Assembly (NCBI RefSeq): GCF_932526225.1
Contig: NC_064037.1
Coordinates: 15,231,601-15,295,600 of the forward strand
Direction: 5' to 3'
DNA from: Nematostella vectensis
Taxonomy: Eukaryota; Cnidaria; Anthozoa; Actiniaria; Edwardsiidae
Length of the DNA: 64,000 nt
The notes below the pieces were generated by a model that made no database searches, was not told the DNA's origin, and saw nothing but the letters and a program-made list of their open reading frames with translations. Positions 22,401 to 33,000 of this stretch are shown here, piece by piece. Each line of letters opens with the position of its first letter. Positions within the stretch are counted from its first letter, which is position 1. A program made the position numbers and the translations under genes.

Positions 22401-23587
22401 CTTCCAGATAAGTACTTACAATTTTATGGTTTGAATGCCTCACATCGAGCATATAGAAATGGATTGAAATAGAGGAACCCAGGCTGTATCTTTACTCAAA
22501 CCTTGAAATTGCATAAATAAACCAACAAGATCCCTTGCATAATAACGTTTTTTTTACGGAGAATTGGTTCATTTCTATTTATTAGGCTTTGTCGAAGCCA
22601 TCAGAAAAATTTAACGTTGTTTTGTTGCACACTATTTCATATTTTTCTTTCTTAGAACAAGCGTGCGAGTTAGTGCCTATTTAATTAGTCGTATAATGAC
22701 AAGTTTATCTGCGGTTATCACAGATAACTAAGCCAGTCACGAGATCACGAAACATTAAAAAAGTATTGCTTGTTTTCACGCGTAGATGGAACCTAATTTT
22801 GTATAGTCATGGCGGGGCGTCGGGCAGGCATTTTAAGATTCGCCTTTCCCTGCTAAACAGTAAAAGGGACTAAAAAGAATAAAAAGAGACGACAAGGAAT
22901 CCACAAAAACTCGCTCAATTATTGAAATTTTATGGCAGCTTTCACGAAGCAAGCGGCCACGCCCACCACGTTACCGCCTGCAGCATTTATCACTGAGTGA
23001 GATGTATGTATGACCGAAGCGAATCAACATACCACCATAAGAAGACGCGGTGATAACGTTGCTTCCTTACCCTTGATACAGCTAAATGGGCTTACAGGAG
23101 CCGTGTTCCGCACTACGGGTCAGCTACGGCTGCGAAGTACCCGATAAATATGTGCGCACGCGTGTTTGTAGAGTGTTGGGTGGGGAGGGGATGGGGATGG
23201 GGATCTCTCAAAACTGAAAAAAAGGAGTCCAAGATATCCATAAATGGCCCAAAGTGGAAGAAAGATCCCCCCTTCAACCCCTCCCTTGTTCACGTTTCAT
23301 GCAAGTACGCCCTGCATTGTGTCATTTGGCACTACTCTATGACCACCATGACATCCTATTCTATCCTATGACTACACTTCACTAACCGTATGCTACACTA
23401 CACTACACTGAGATTAACCTAAATAGCATCACTTACATTTGTATTGAATACTTATTGCTAATAAATATATAAAATATATATTTTTAGCTCGTCTGTTGAG
23501 CACCGCCCCCTGGCCTCCCGCCTGGAACAGTTATTGTCCCGGGGCTCGCAACGACACGCAAGGAAGCTTAGAGGATCTGTTATTACG
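19452..23587 (+). CDS. candidate start of an unidentified plus-strand gene (weak)
   Basis: A possible first exon, 19452-19495, codes MGKSSSRGVHRAAK and ends at an AA|GTGAGT donor. A strong acceptor (tatatttttag) at 23487 opens an exon, 23488-23587, in matching phase. It codes SSVEHRPLASRLEQLLSRGS then QRHARKLRGSVIT, basic and low in stops, with a GTCAGT donor. A further exon-like stretch, 21192-21330 (KRARRRLKRLDSVRR), could also splice in phase but gives a less convincing continuation. No later exon was found before 29.9 kb and no family is recognised. Confidence 0.25.
21111..21260 (+). repeat. 75-bp tandem duplication
   Basis: Two near-identical copies of a unit beginning 'cttcagcgcgttgatcaaaa' and ending 'gcgcctcgatag' lie side by side, differing at a few bases. 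The second copy runs into an open stretch ending at a GTAAGT donor-like site at about 21330. Confidence 0.7.
21900..22240. mobile_element. CGGATTT-rich foldback element between a poly-G and a poly-C run
   Basis: The left edge is a G run followed by GTGAATAGG. The right edge is CCTATTCAC followed by a C run, so the termini are inverted repeats that include the homopolymers. The interior is crowded with 'cggattt' and 'ggcggat' words on one strand. There is no ORF. It is best read as a MITE-like element; the superfamily is unknown. Confidence 0.6.
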
Positions 23588-24160
23588 GTCAGTACGGGGA
23601 GATTTGAAGAATTGTGGAGGGTTTCATTTTTTTTTTCCTCTTGAATTTTCTGTGCTATAAACTTTTTCTAGGGCTTTGGAGGTCTAGTAAACGTCGTGGT
23701 TGTTTTAGTGAATTCAGCCTTTTTTTTCTGCGTGTTAGAAGGAAAAAGCAAACGACGTGTGAAATTGTAAACGTGAACATGTACGTAAAGCAAGATGGTA
23801 TCGGGCCATATTTTCTTTCTACACATGATTTGTAATCGCATCAATATGTGCTGGACCTTGGTAAGGGTATTAAAAAATGTTAGGCATTGTGACCGGTATG
23901 GGTCTCAAGGTCATTTTTTTGGAGGTTGTCAGTATCTAGCATTGGCATTTTTTGGGTTAACTTATTTGGCCTTTTTTCTTTCCCGTCTGTGTACCACAGC
24001 CGAACCAGGATAAGAATCAGTCCCTCGTGATCCTTCCGGAAAATAATATATAATTTGAAGTTGTGTCTTGACTGTTTCCTAAGGGGATTTGTCGCGCAGA
24101 AAGGGATTTAGTCCCCTTTAGACACAGAGGCCTTAAGTCTATTGCCTAAGGTTTGCTAAA

Positions 24161-24207
24161 CTAGGAGACATGTCGAGCGCGGCATGTAACGTGCGACATG
24201 TCTCCTA
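24161..24207. repeat. short perfect hairpin
   Basis: AGGAGACATGTCG and CGACATGTCTCCT face each other across about 18 bases. Related 'acatgtctcc' and 'cgacatg' words lie nearby, so this is probably the fold of a degraded transposon end. Confidence 0.6.
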
Positions 24208-24369
24208 AATGTTTCCTAGTTAGCCACAACCAAAAACATCAAGGTGCTATCCGAGAAACATTTCTTAATTGTCGCTGCTACAAGATATGCCGCGCGCTAC
24301 AATGTTTTTCGAGGTGGCTAAACAAGGACACGTCGCACGCTACATTTCTCCCAGTTTAGGCAGGCCTCA

Positions 24370-24505
24370 GGGAAGGGTTATTATTTATCGGGAGGGGGGG
24401 GGGGGGGAGGCTGCTAAGTTGAATTTTTTTTCCGGTTCAAAAATTCCGACCCTCCCCCCATTTAAAGCCCAAAAACTCTGACCCTCCCCCAAAAAGGCGA
24501 TCCTC
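24370..24505 (-). repeat. C-rich dispersed repeat, copy 1
   Basis: 'ccctccccc', 'aaaaactctgaccctccccc' and 'gctgctaagttgaa' phrases recur in 26130-26320 and, more loosely, in 45045-45210. Non-coding dispersed family with G/C homopolymer runs. Confidence 0.5.
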
Positions 24506-25735
24506 CCCCAGAACAAAAAGAAGGTAAATCCATTAACTTCGTTCATGAAAATTTTTGGTCGTTTTTACACTATTTCACGAAAGGAAGTGAAAAAAACTAT
24601 TCAGGTACAGAATATTGAGAAAAAGAAATATGCTTAGAGAATATCCGGTCTACTTTATTAAAATTACAGTCCAGCCGTGGGATATTCTTTACGTACGGCA
24701 CTTTCTACCAGGAGGACCAAACGATCTTATGATTGTATAAGCACTCTTGCTATGGTACTAAAAACTAAAAAAAAAAATGCTTTCTATTTTGTTAACCGAA
24801 TTGAGAACGGGAAATGCTGAGGGGAGACCCCCACTCGCCGAATCATTATGTGTGTGAGGGGATGGGAATAGACAGATAACCCATGCAAGGGGCGGCGGAA
24901 CTGGCCTTTAAGCATCATCAAGTCAGGAGAAGTAAGAATCACTCTTACCATGTTTTCGCTCCAGTAAATTCCTTCACGACTTCAGCCTTTTTGGAAGTAG
25001 CGCTTAACCTTTCATCGTTTTCATTTCGTTTAAGGCCGCCAAGAGGATTAAGTTTAGACATTTTTTGATAACAGACAAGCTCAGGTATCAATCAGCTGGT
25101 GGGGTTTTCCCGCCCAACGGATGTTTTGGTCAATTTCGGCAGAGCGGCAAGTTTGCTCTCTTGGGTAGGGAGGGTAAAATAGTTTGCCCTAGTTCCCAGA
25201 CCGGCCGAGCGCGACATTTTCCCACCTGGCGGGGAGGGTAATATAGTTTGCTCTCCTTCCCGGCGCGGTCAAGCGTAACTAATTGTCCAACGGCATCGGT
25301 CAAGGATAATTGTGGCTACTTTCTCGTTTTAAAATACGGCTAGCGGCCAGGGAAAATAGTTTAGCTCGGATGTTTTGCCACATATCGAATGTAAGTGTAC
25401 CCTGGCATAGGTCTGCGAGATAAAAATATTTAGTTTGTTGTTTTTTCCTCTCGAATTTCGACGGTATTTGAGTGCTACCGAAAATGGCGCCTCCAACCAT
25501 GTATCTTTCTTTAGTAGGTAGAGAGAAGTCATAAATTCCGTTGAGAAAACCCCCCCAAATCGTTTATTACACGTGAATTTGACAACAACAAGGCATGTTC
25601 TAAGTTCTAAGGCAATTTTATTGACAACATTTCACAAAAAAAAAAAAAAAAAAAAAAAACGCTTTACTCGACCGATCTCAGAACAGCCGAATTCCGAGCT
25701 ACGACAAGCAACCATTGCCTGGGCTACCTGTGATT

Positions 25736-25855
25736 CAAGGCTAGTCTTTAAACATCATCAAGTCAGTAGAAGTGTTGATGTCAAGCCCATATTCAAGGCT
25801 AGTCTTTAAACATCATCAAGTCAGGATCAGTGTTGATGTCGAGCCCATATTCAAG
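25736..25855 (+). repeat. 60-bp tandem duplication
   Basis: Two adjacent copies of a unit starting 'caaggctagtctttaaacat' and ending 'agcccatatt' with a few differences. A third partial relative lies at about 24900 ('ctttaagcatcatcaagtcag'). Confidence 0.75.
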
Positions 25856-26129
25856 GGGTATATATAGTATTGTATATATGGGTCCGGGGGCATACTTCCC
25901 AGTAAAATATTTGTCTTTATTGTTAACTAAAAGCTAAATTGCATCATTAGAGCTACTTTCCACCAGAATTGTTATTTGTATATTTTTTCATGCTACCAAT
26001 CTTGTGGGGGAGTGACATGAATGGAAAATCGAAAACTTGAAACTTCAAAAGATAAAACAAATAGAAGGCCAGGCAAACAACGGAAGTCATGAAATGACAG
26101 GCAAGAGGACCATCACATCTTTTATAAAT

Positions 26130-26320
26130 TTTTAGGGGGTTCTCCCCAGAAAATTTTAAAAATCCAGACTATTAGGAGGCTTGGAAATTGATCAGAACAC
26201 CTGTTCTAAAAACAATAAGCCCCCCCCCTAAACCCTGTTTAAAAATTGAGGCCCTCCCCCGAATAGGCGCTCAAAATATTGCATCCCTCCCCCAAAAAAA
26301 TAGCAGCCCAGTTAAATAAT
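26130..26320 (+). repeat. C-rich dispersed repeat, copy 2 (also at 45045-45210)
   Basis: Shares with 45045-45210 the ordered phrases 'ggttctcc', 'attaggaggct', 'attgatcagaa', 'ccctaaaccctg'-like and 'aaaattgaggcc'. Both are on the plus strand and non-coding. Confidence 0.7.
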
Positions 26321-26579
26321 GACCCATTCCAAAGGATTTCACGCTACATGTTACCGTCATAGCTACGAGAACGATTATTGTTAAAAACAAATATGCGTGA
26401 ATTCTTTCTATCAAACTGGAAATATTTTTTTTGAGCTTTTAAAGATAAAACTGCCTTGTGGTAGCAAGATTTCTTATTCTGGCGATCATCTGGTATTAAA
26501 TTACACGAATATTTGCGTAATCCCCGGAGGACGTGAATGTGTACTATTAAACACACTAAAATACTAGCCCCCTCCGCAG

Positions 26580-27225
26580 GCATTGCTTTTGCCCAGAAAG
26601 CAGCAGAAAACATACACGGGCGCTCGGGATTCCTGTGGTGTTGCGTCGAGCGCATCGCCTTTGCCCAGAAAGCAGCAGAAAATTTACACAGGCGCTCGGG
26701 ACTCCTGTGGTGATGAGTCGAGCGCATCGCTTTTGCCCAGAAAGCAGCAGAAAACATACACAGGCGCTCGGGATTCCTATGGTGATGCGTCGAGCGCATC
26801 GCTTTTGCCCAGAAAGCAGCAGAAAACATACACAGGCGCTCGGGATTCCTGTGGTGATGCGTCGACCGCATCGCTTTTGCCCAGAAAGCAGCAGAAAACA
26901 TACACAGGCGCTCGGGATTCCTGTGGTGATGCGTCGAGCGCATCGCTTTTGCCCAGAAAGCAGCAGAAAACATACACAGGCGCTCGGGATTCCTGTGGTG
27001 ATGCGTCGACCGCATCGCTTTTGCCCAAAGCAGCAGAAAACATACACAGGCGCTCGGGATTCCTGTGGTGATGCGTCGAGCGCATCGCCTTTGCCCAGAA
27101 AGCAGCAGAAAACATACACAGGCGCTCGGGATTCCTGTGGTGATGCGTCGAGCGCATCGCCTTTGCCCAAAGCAGCAGAAAACCTACACAGGCGCTCGGG
27201 ATTCCTGTGGTGATGCGTCGAGCGG
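26580..27225 (+). repeat. 72-bp minisatellite, nine units
   Basis: Unit: 'cttttgcccagaaagcagca', then 'gaaaacatacacaggcgctc', then 'gggattcctgtggtgatgcg' and 'tcgagcgcatcg'. Most copies are 72 bp; a few are 3 bp shorter in 'cagaaagcag'. Because 72 is a multiple of three, long overlapping open frames appear on both strands, and these are by-products. Its last unit runs into unique sequence at 27225. The phrase 'ccacaggaatcccgag' returns inverted at about 27291. Confidence 0.92.
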
Positions 27226-29963
27226 GTCTCTTTCCTCTTTTTCCGCTTTTGGCATTGTCCCCTCCCCCTCTTTACAATGGATATTTTCGACCACAGGAAT
27301 CCCGAGTCAGAGACGCCTGCGGGGAAGGCTACTAAAATACGTGGTTCACGCTGTTAATCCAACTACTATAAAGCCTTTAAACACAAGGGCAGTAGTGCAC
27401 AAGCCTATCCATCATTGTCGTGCGTAAAGGAGAGGGCGGATACGCATTACAGACAGAGTAAACCAGATCTCCCGCAAAGAAAAGAAACACAGGAATGCTG
27501 AGTCATAGTCACAATCTACCATATGGGCATGCTATTTACCCTGGAGGCTGTATCTAAAACGCAGATTTCGGATCAGTCGTTTAGAGCAAATAATGCTTGG
27601 GTTGGGGGCTTATCGTCCTGTGTTTTTTTACACGTACGATCTAGCATGAGAGGCAAAAGCCAATTGATGAGGTCATAACATATTGCAGGCAGGTGTGTTG
27701 TTTGACTCTGCACAGTGGTTGGGAGTTGGGTGATTTTCTTTCTTGTTTCTTTTTAAAAAGCCCGCAGCCCGCCAAAGTTTGGAAGTACCCGGATGATAAG
27801 CGTGCATGATAAATAAGATAAGCAAGACAGTGCAAAATACGCAAGAGACCTTCATCCTAAACAGGTATTTTATAACAGATATCAAGTTTGATTGACTTTT
27901 GTAATATGTTCCATATTCGGCAAAAATATTTGCCGAAAAACATTCCGGAGTTTGTCCTCCGATAAAAATCTAAATCTAAAGCTCGAATTCCACACTAAAA
28001 CTGGATCTCTATGGAACAAAATTGTTCAATCATAACTGATGATAACTTACTTATGTGAGAGAAATTCGGCCGTAAGGACTACGGAAAGGCATTGAGAAAG
28101 AGAATACTTTTGTCATGAAAAGCGTTCCTATTTCTTTCTAAAATCTAAGAACAATAAATAGTTAAATTTTACAGCGATGTGGATTTTCAGGCTAGTTGAC
28201 TGGACATAATTTCGACAAGATTTATTAGATTGTAGCAGGGTCTTTGTTTTTCGGATCTCGAAAGCAAAGACACTAGAAAAATTAAAAAAATGTAACGTGA
28301 TCACACACTGTGTGCTTTGGGGTACCGTGTGAAATTCTATTAGGCCCTGCCTATAGTTGGTTTTCGAGGTCTTTGTTTTCGAGACAGCGATTTTTTTTTT
28401 CAATTGCTTTCGGAGCGAATAAAGATTTGCCAAAAGAAAAGCTGTCTTTATCGTCATTAATTTTTAATTCCAAAGTGCCAAAGTCAATCAATCTCTGGTC
28501 TTACATCACAAGTCCCACACTGAATTAAAACTGTATCCAATCCACGAATCTAGCTTTAGATGACAAAATAGTTTTAGCCAATAAAACTTGTGGTTTGTAT
28601 TATTTCGGTTTAGTATCAATACTACGACAAAAAATCGAATTAATGACCTCCCACAATTAATGACCTCCCACAATTTGTATCCACTCACACATCACGAATC
28701 TAGCCTATGAGCCATATGATCCTATTGAGCCATAAATAGTGAGTAGCGAAAAGCCGTTGCTTTTCGCGACAAAAGCAGTTATTTATTACTAAGAATTTTA
28801 TTAAAATCGTCATTTATGTACATGTGAGTAGATTTATACTAAAACAATTAGACTACTCGTTGTGTCGTTTTCTATGAGTCAAATAGTCAACTAGAACTAG
28901 TAGTCTAAAAAGCCACGATAAAACAATAAATTGCAAGAAATGAAAAATCACATCACATCGTTATGTCGATTTTAAACGAGGTTGGTTTCAAATTATATTT
29001 CACGACTGGTTTTTGGACATGAAATCGTGTATCGTTATATGGTCTCAACTGTAGATTTCTAGGAAAACATTTGTTAGGCATATTCTTTAGTTGATAGGCT
29101 GCACATAATATTACCCAAGAGCGAAAGGTTTTTACTCCCAATGTTTTGTTCCCTTATCATATTTTTTTCAGTGTCGAAAAACACTGCCTGTCAGTTTTTG
29201 AAGTTTAAGCCCACTTGAAAGATTATCGCTTTGTGTTGTCTCATTCACATGCGTTGATGGTTGACGTGGAAAACAAACAAATGGAGACAATCTCTAGCAG
29301 TACCGTACCGACCTCGTTAATGCGAAATGCACACAAATTATTCGTGAGCCATCTCCAAAACGGAATACTTGTGCTTGAAGCTTTAAAGCCTTTTAAGCTA
29401 AGCTTTCCAATTTTGTCAGAGTTCGCTAAGAAGAGATGTCACATAGCCAAGGTGTGCTTATTTGTTTTCACTTTTCGTAAGTAATTTACGTAATGGGTAT
29501 TCTAATGGTTTATTTTGTAATATGTTCATTGCTGTATTGCCTTAGAGACCTTTAGAATGTTATTTAGAATTTACTAAGAATAACCGATATCTTATTGAAA
29601 ATGTTGTGCGTGCTGTCAAAGAAAACCTCCAACTAGATTAACTTGCTAAGTTTGTTTGTGCTCGATCGCGGACGGCTGAAAGGGACTTCAAGATCGAAAC
29701 TGGAATTTTCACTAAAGGAAAAAACAAAATCACTCAATGAATATTAATCCAAGTCGAGCATTTTGTCACGACTAAATAAATAAACCTGCAAGAAATTCGC
29801 CTAATTTGGCAAACATTCCATAAGGTATTGTAATCCATGTATTATTGCCCAACATCTATTTATTTAGGCGAGTACTTATTTCCAGCTAGCGAATTTACCC
29901 TGTTAATTTGGCGCACCCATTTGATTAGTTTGGCAGCTGGTTCCGTCCCTCTAGTGGTTCAAT

Positions 29964-29970
29964 TATATAA
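29964..29970 (+). promoter_or_regulatory. TATA box of the carbonic anhydrase gene
   Basis: TATATAA lies 55 bases upstream of the start codon at 30025, leaving room for a short 5' UTR beginning near 29995. It is the only clear TATA element seen next to a start codon in the window. Confidence 0.55.
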
Positions 29971-30024
29971 ACTGCCCTCTTTTTTTCAGGCCAGTTTGGT
30001 CATCTGGGCACTACAGTCAATACC

Positions 30025-33000
30025 ATGCAAAAAGCTCTTGTTGTTCTAAGCTTGCTGGGGGCGTCACTGGCAGCCGGTAAGATTCAAATCATGATTTTGA
30101 TGGTAGCTATTCATCTAGCCAGTGTAGCAAGCGTTTTATTCAGTAAAAAGATTGATCGCACGGACAAGCTTTATACGACAAAACTCTCGAAAACGGCTTG
30201 CTATGCATGCTATAACACACTATAGTATGATAAGAGGGTTTTTAGAATAAATCTCATATTTCTACGTTTTCTTTCAGATTGGGACTACGACTCCAAAGGT
30301 ACGGTCACGTAGGGTTAGAAAGTCCCATGTTGTTGCGACATATCCGAAATTTTGTACTGTAAGTTTTTTTATCTCAAAATGTTTCGACTTTTTCTTCGTG
30401 ACATAGTCACGTTCGATTTTGAATTCCGCAAATGTTTTTTTTCCGGACTAGTTATTGATGCCGCGCTTGTATTGTTTTAATATGGTACTACGAAACCTTT
30501 TGCTCTTGGAGAATATGGTATAATTTGATATATTATCAAGAGATGGTCTCTTGATATTATTTAGTAATTGGCACGCTTGCATTGTTTTTATGGAACTTCG
30601 AAACTTTCTGCTCTTGGATAATATTATATCATTTACCCCCTTTTTGCATGCGTTTTTTTTTTATGTGTATATGACAAGTGACTCTCAGCATGTCATCTTT
30701 GTTTGCCAGTCGTTGACAAGCGATGTTGTGTATGTCATTACTGTTTGATGCGCATGTATCTGATGCGGTTTTCTATAGAAATTGTGGTTTCAGTGGCGTA
30801 CCTAAGACTTACCACGGGTAGGGAGGGAGACACCATGGTTGCCTATGTTTTTTTTTTTTTTTTCTATCTTCTTGAATATTAACTGAGACCCAGGGCGTCG
30901 CGGAGATCGGGCATACAAGAGCCTATCATCACAGACTGAAAGTACTACGAGTTTTTTTTTTGTGTGGTATGTTTGGTATCGCAACGATGCACAAAATCTA
31001 ACATGAACCTCGCTGTCAAAAATAATTCGGAAGCAAGAGACCATGATGTAAGAGAACGAATCCCCCGTATTAGGGTATGTTCCAATGATGACGTCCGTAA
31101 AAACTATTTTTAGAACAAGCAGTTATTTTTAGATACGTCTCTGATTGGTTAGCGCTCACGTTTCCTAGCAACATGAATCTTACGCGCGATCTCATCTTGA
31201 AAAATGTGAGCCGGCAAAGGATGTTTTGGAAATCTTTTTGACCGAAAATACCTTCCTTTTTTACGAACGCTGTAAAAATGATCTTCCATAGAGTACGCTG
31301 GAGCCAATCAACCGTTTCTGGGACATTTTTAAATGCATTTAAAAATGCATAAAGTGCGTGTTTTTAGGCTCTGGGATCAACTTCCCCAGTAAAAGTTTTC
31401 ACTGCTGATTCGCAAATTATAACACAACAATCAATCATAAATCTGTGTTTACAAAACACAATTCTCTTCCAATTCCCTTTTAATGAAAAAGTTATATCCA
31501 GAACTTAATACCATTATATTCACACCGATATTACAAATAAAAGATTTCAAGTCTTTATAATGAAGTAAATCTTATTCTAGTGACAAGGGTTTCTTGAGTG
31601 ACATGATTTCTGAACATTTGCGTGAAAAATTGAAGTTCATTCATCTAAAAATGTTATAAATCAAAGAAAAATAAAGGCCTTCTTGTATTAAAATACAACA
31701 TAGACTCTGAGAATGCCTAGGTATTCTATCTCACCGAATTGCAGAGAAAAAGAACTTTTTAGGAGTATGCACGATGCATCTTGAATGATATCCAAATTCA
31801 CCGTCTCCCCGACGTCTTCCCGTTCAATTATTCATAAAACACATAGTTAACTGAACATTAGATAACTTAACAGATAACAGGACACCACCCCATGAGTAGC
31901 ATTGTGGTCATGAGCCTTGAAGAGCAGCTAAAAGAATAAAAACAGGTAGCGAACAAAGTAAAGGAGTGCAGAGGGAAAAAAATTGGTGTGAAATTGTACT
32001 AGCTCGGGGTGCCCATAACCAAATATGGCGCGACGAACCATGTATGGATGCTATGATTGACAAGCTCGCGCAATCTAAAAATAGCTTTCACGGACGACAT
32101 CATAGGCCACGGGGTTATGTTCTCTTATATCATGGTCTCTTGTCGGAAGTCGGTGTTCCACTTTTCGATAATCCTATCGATGTCAGGGCATTCTCCGATG
32201 TACGCAGAAGGTATATTACCTGCTATTTCATAATGGAGCTGAGTGGGCAAAGACGTGATCGGATATTGTGCCCAAGTTTCTCCCTGTTCGAGCAACCGTT
32301 TGCAGACTCAGGCAAAATCTGATCGTGAGACTTTAACAAACCGAGCATGCTTTGTTATTTAGGTGTTTGTGTAGCCTACTTGTAGGCTTTGATAGTTTTT
32401 CCGTCACGAAAACCCCACGGCCGCCATCTTGGATAACGCGCTCCGCAGGGGGAGGGGGAGGGTATGCGAACTTCGTGTTTTCGAGGTTTTCGTGCCGGAA
32501 AAACTATCAAAGCCTACAATAGGCTAGTGTTTGTGAAGTGTTTCTGAGCGTGAGGTCTGTCTGCTTTTCAAATTCACAAGGATCGCTCCGATTGGTCTCA
32601 TTTTAATTAAATTATCAAATTAGACCAATCAGAGAGCTAGTTTGATTTAGCTTTTAGAAACGGGTTTTACAGAGCAGTTGCCCAGGGCGTCTTTCAGCCT
32701 GTTTCTTTCTCGCGCCGCGCTCCCTGTGTGCCCGATCTCCGCGACGCCCTGGGTCCCCGAGAATGCTTCGATATTAACCTGGAGTCCTTTAACAAGGGAC
32801 TACAGTGATTTAACAGCATAATAAATGTCATATGCCGACATGGAAGAGCCAGAATACTAGAGGCTCCACGTTCACTCGTTTACTCTACTAGGCCAGTTGC
32901 CAAGCTTGGAGCCTCTATCCAAAACCCAAAAGTAAACAGCAAAATACATAGTAAATAAAACCACCATGGTTGTGTACATGTGCTAATTAAATTGACGTAA

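Larger units (their letters stand above)
23588..29960. other. gene-poor, repeat-rich stretch
   Basis: No exon chain with family similarity was found on either strand. The stretch holds dispersed C-rich repeats, a short hairpin near 24.2 kb, a 60-bp tandem duplication near 25.8 kb and a 72-bp minisatellite at 26.6-27.2 kb. Open frames up to about 90 codons exist (for example 29215-29484) but lack supporting splice context. Confidence 0.5.

Noticed and set aside
26344-27427. Overlapping open frames of 120-223 codons on both strands
   Set aside because: They follow from the 72-bp unit being a multiple of three; no start, splice or homology support.
29215-29484. Open frame of 89 codons upstream of carbonic anhydrase
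   Set aside because: There is a stop just upstream in frame, no good acceptor or promoter, and no recognised family; kept only as a note.
31966-32322. Open frame of 118 codons in the carbonic anhydrase intron
   Set aside because: It begins at a GTG, overlaps the end of an inverted-repeat element and resembles no known protein.
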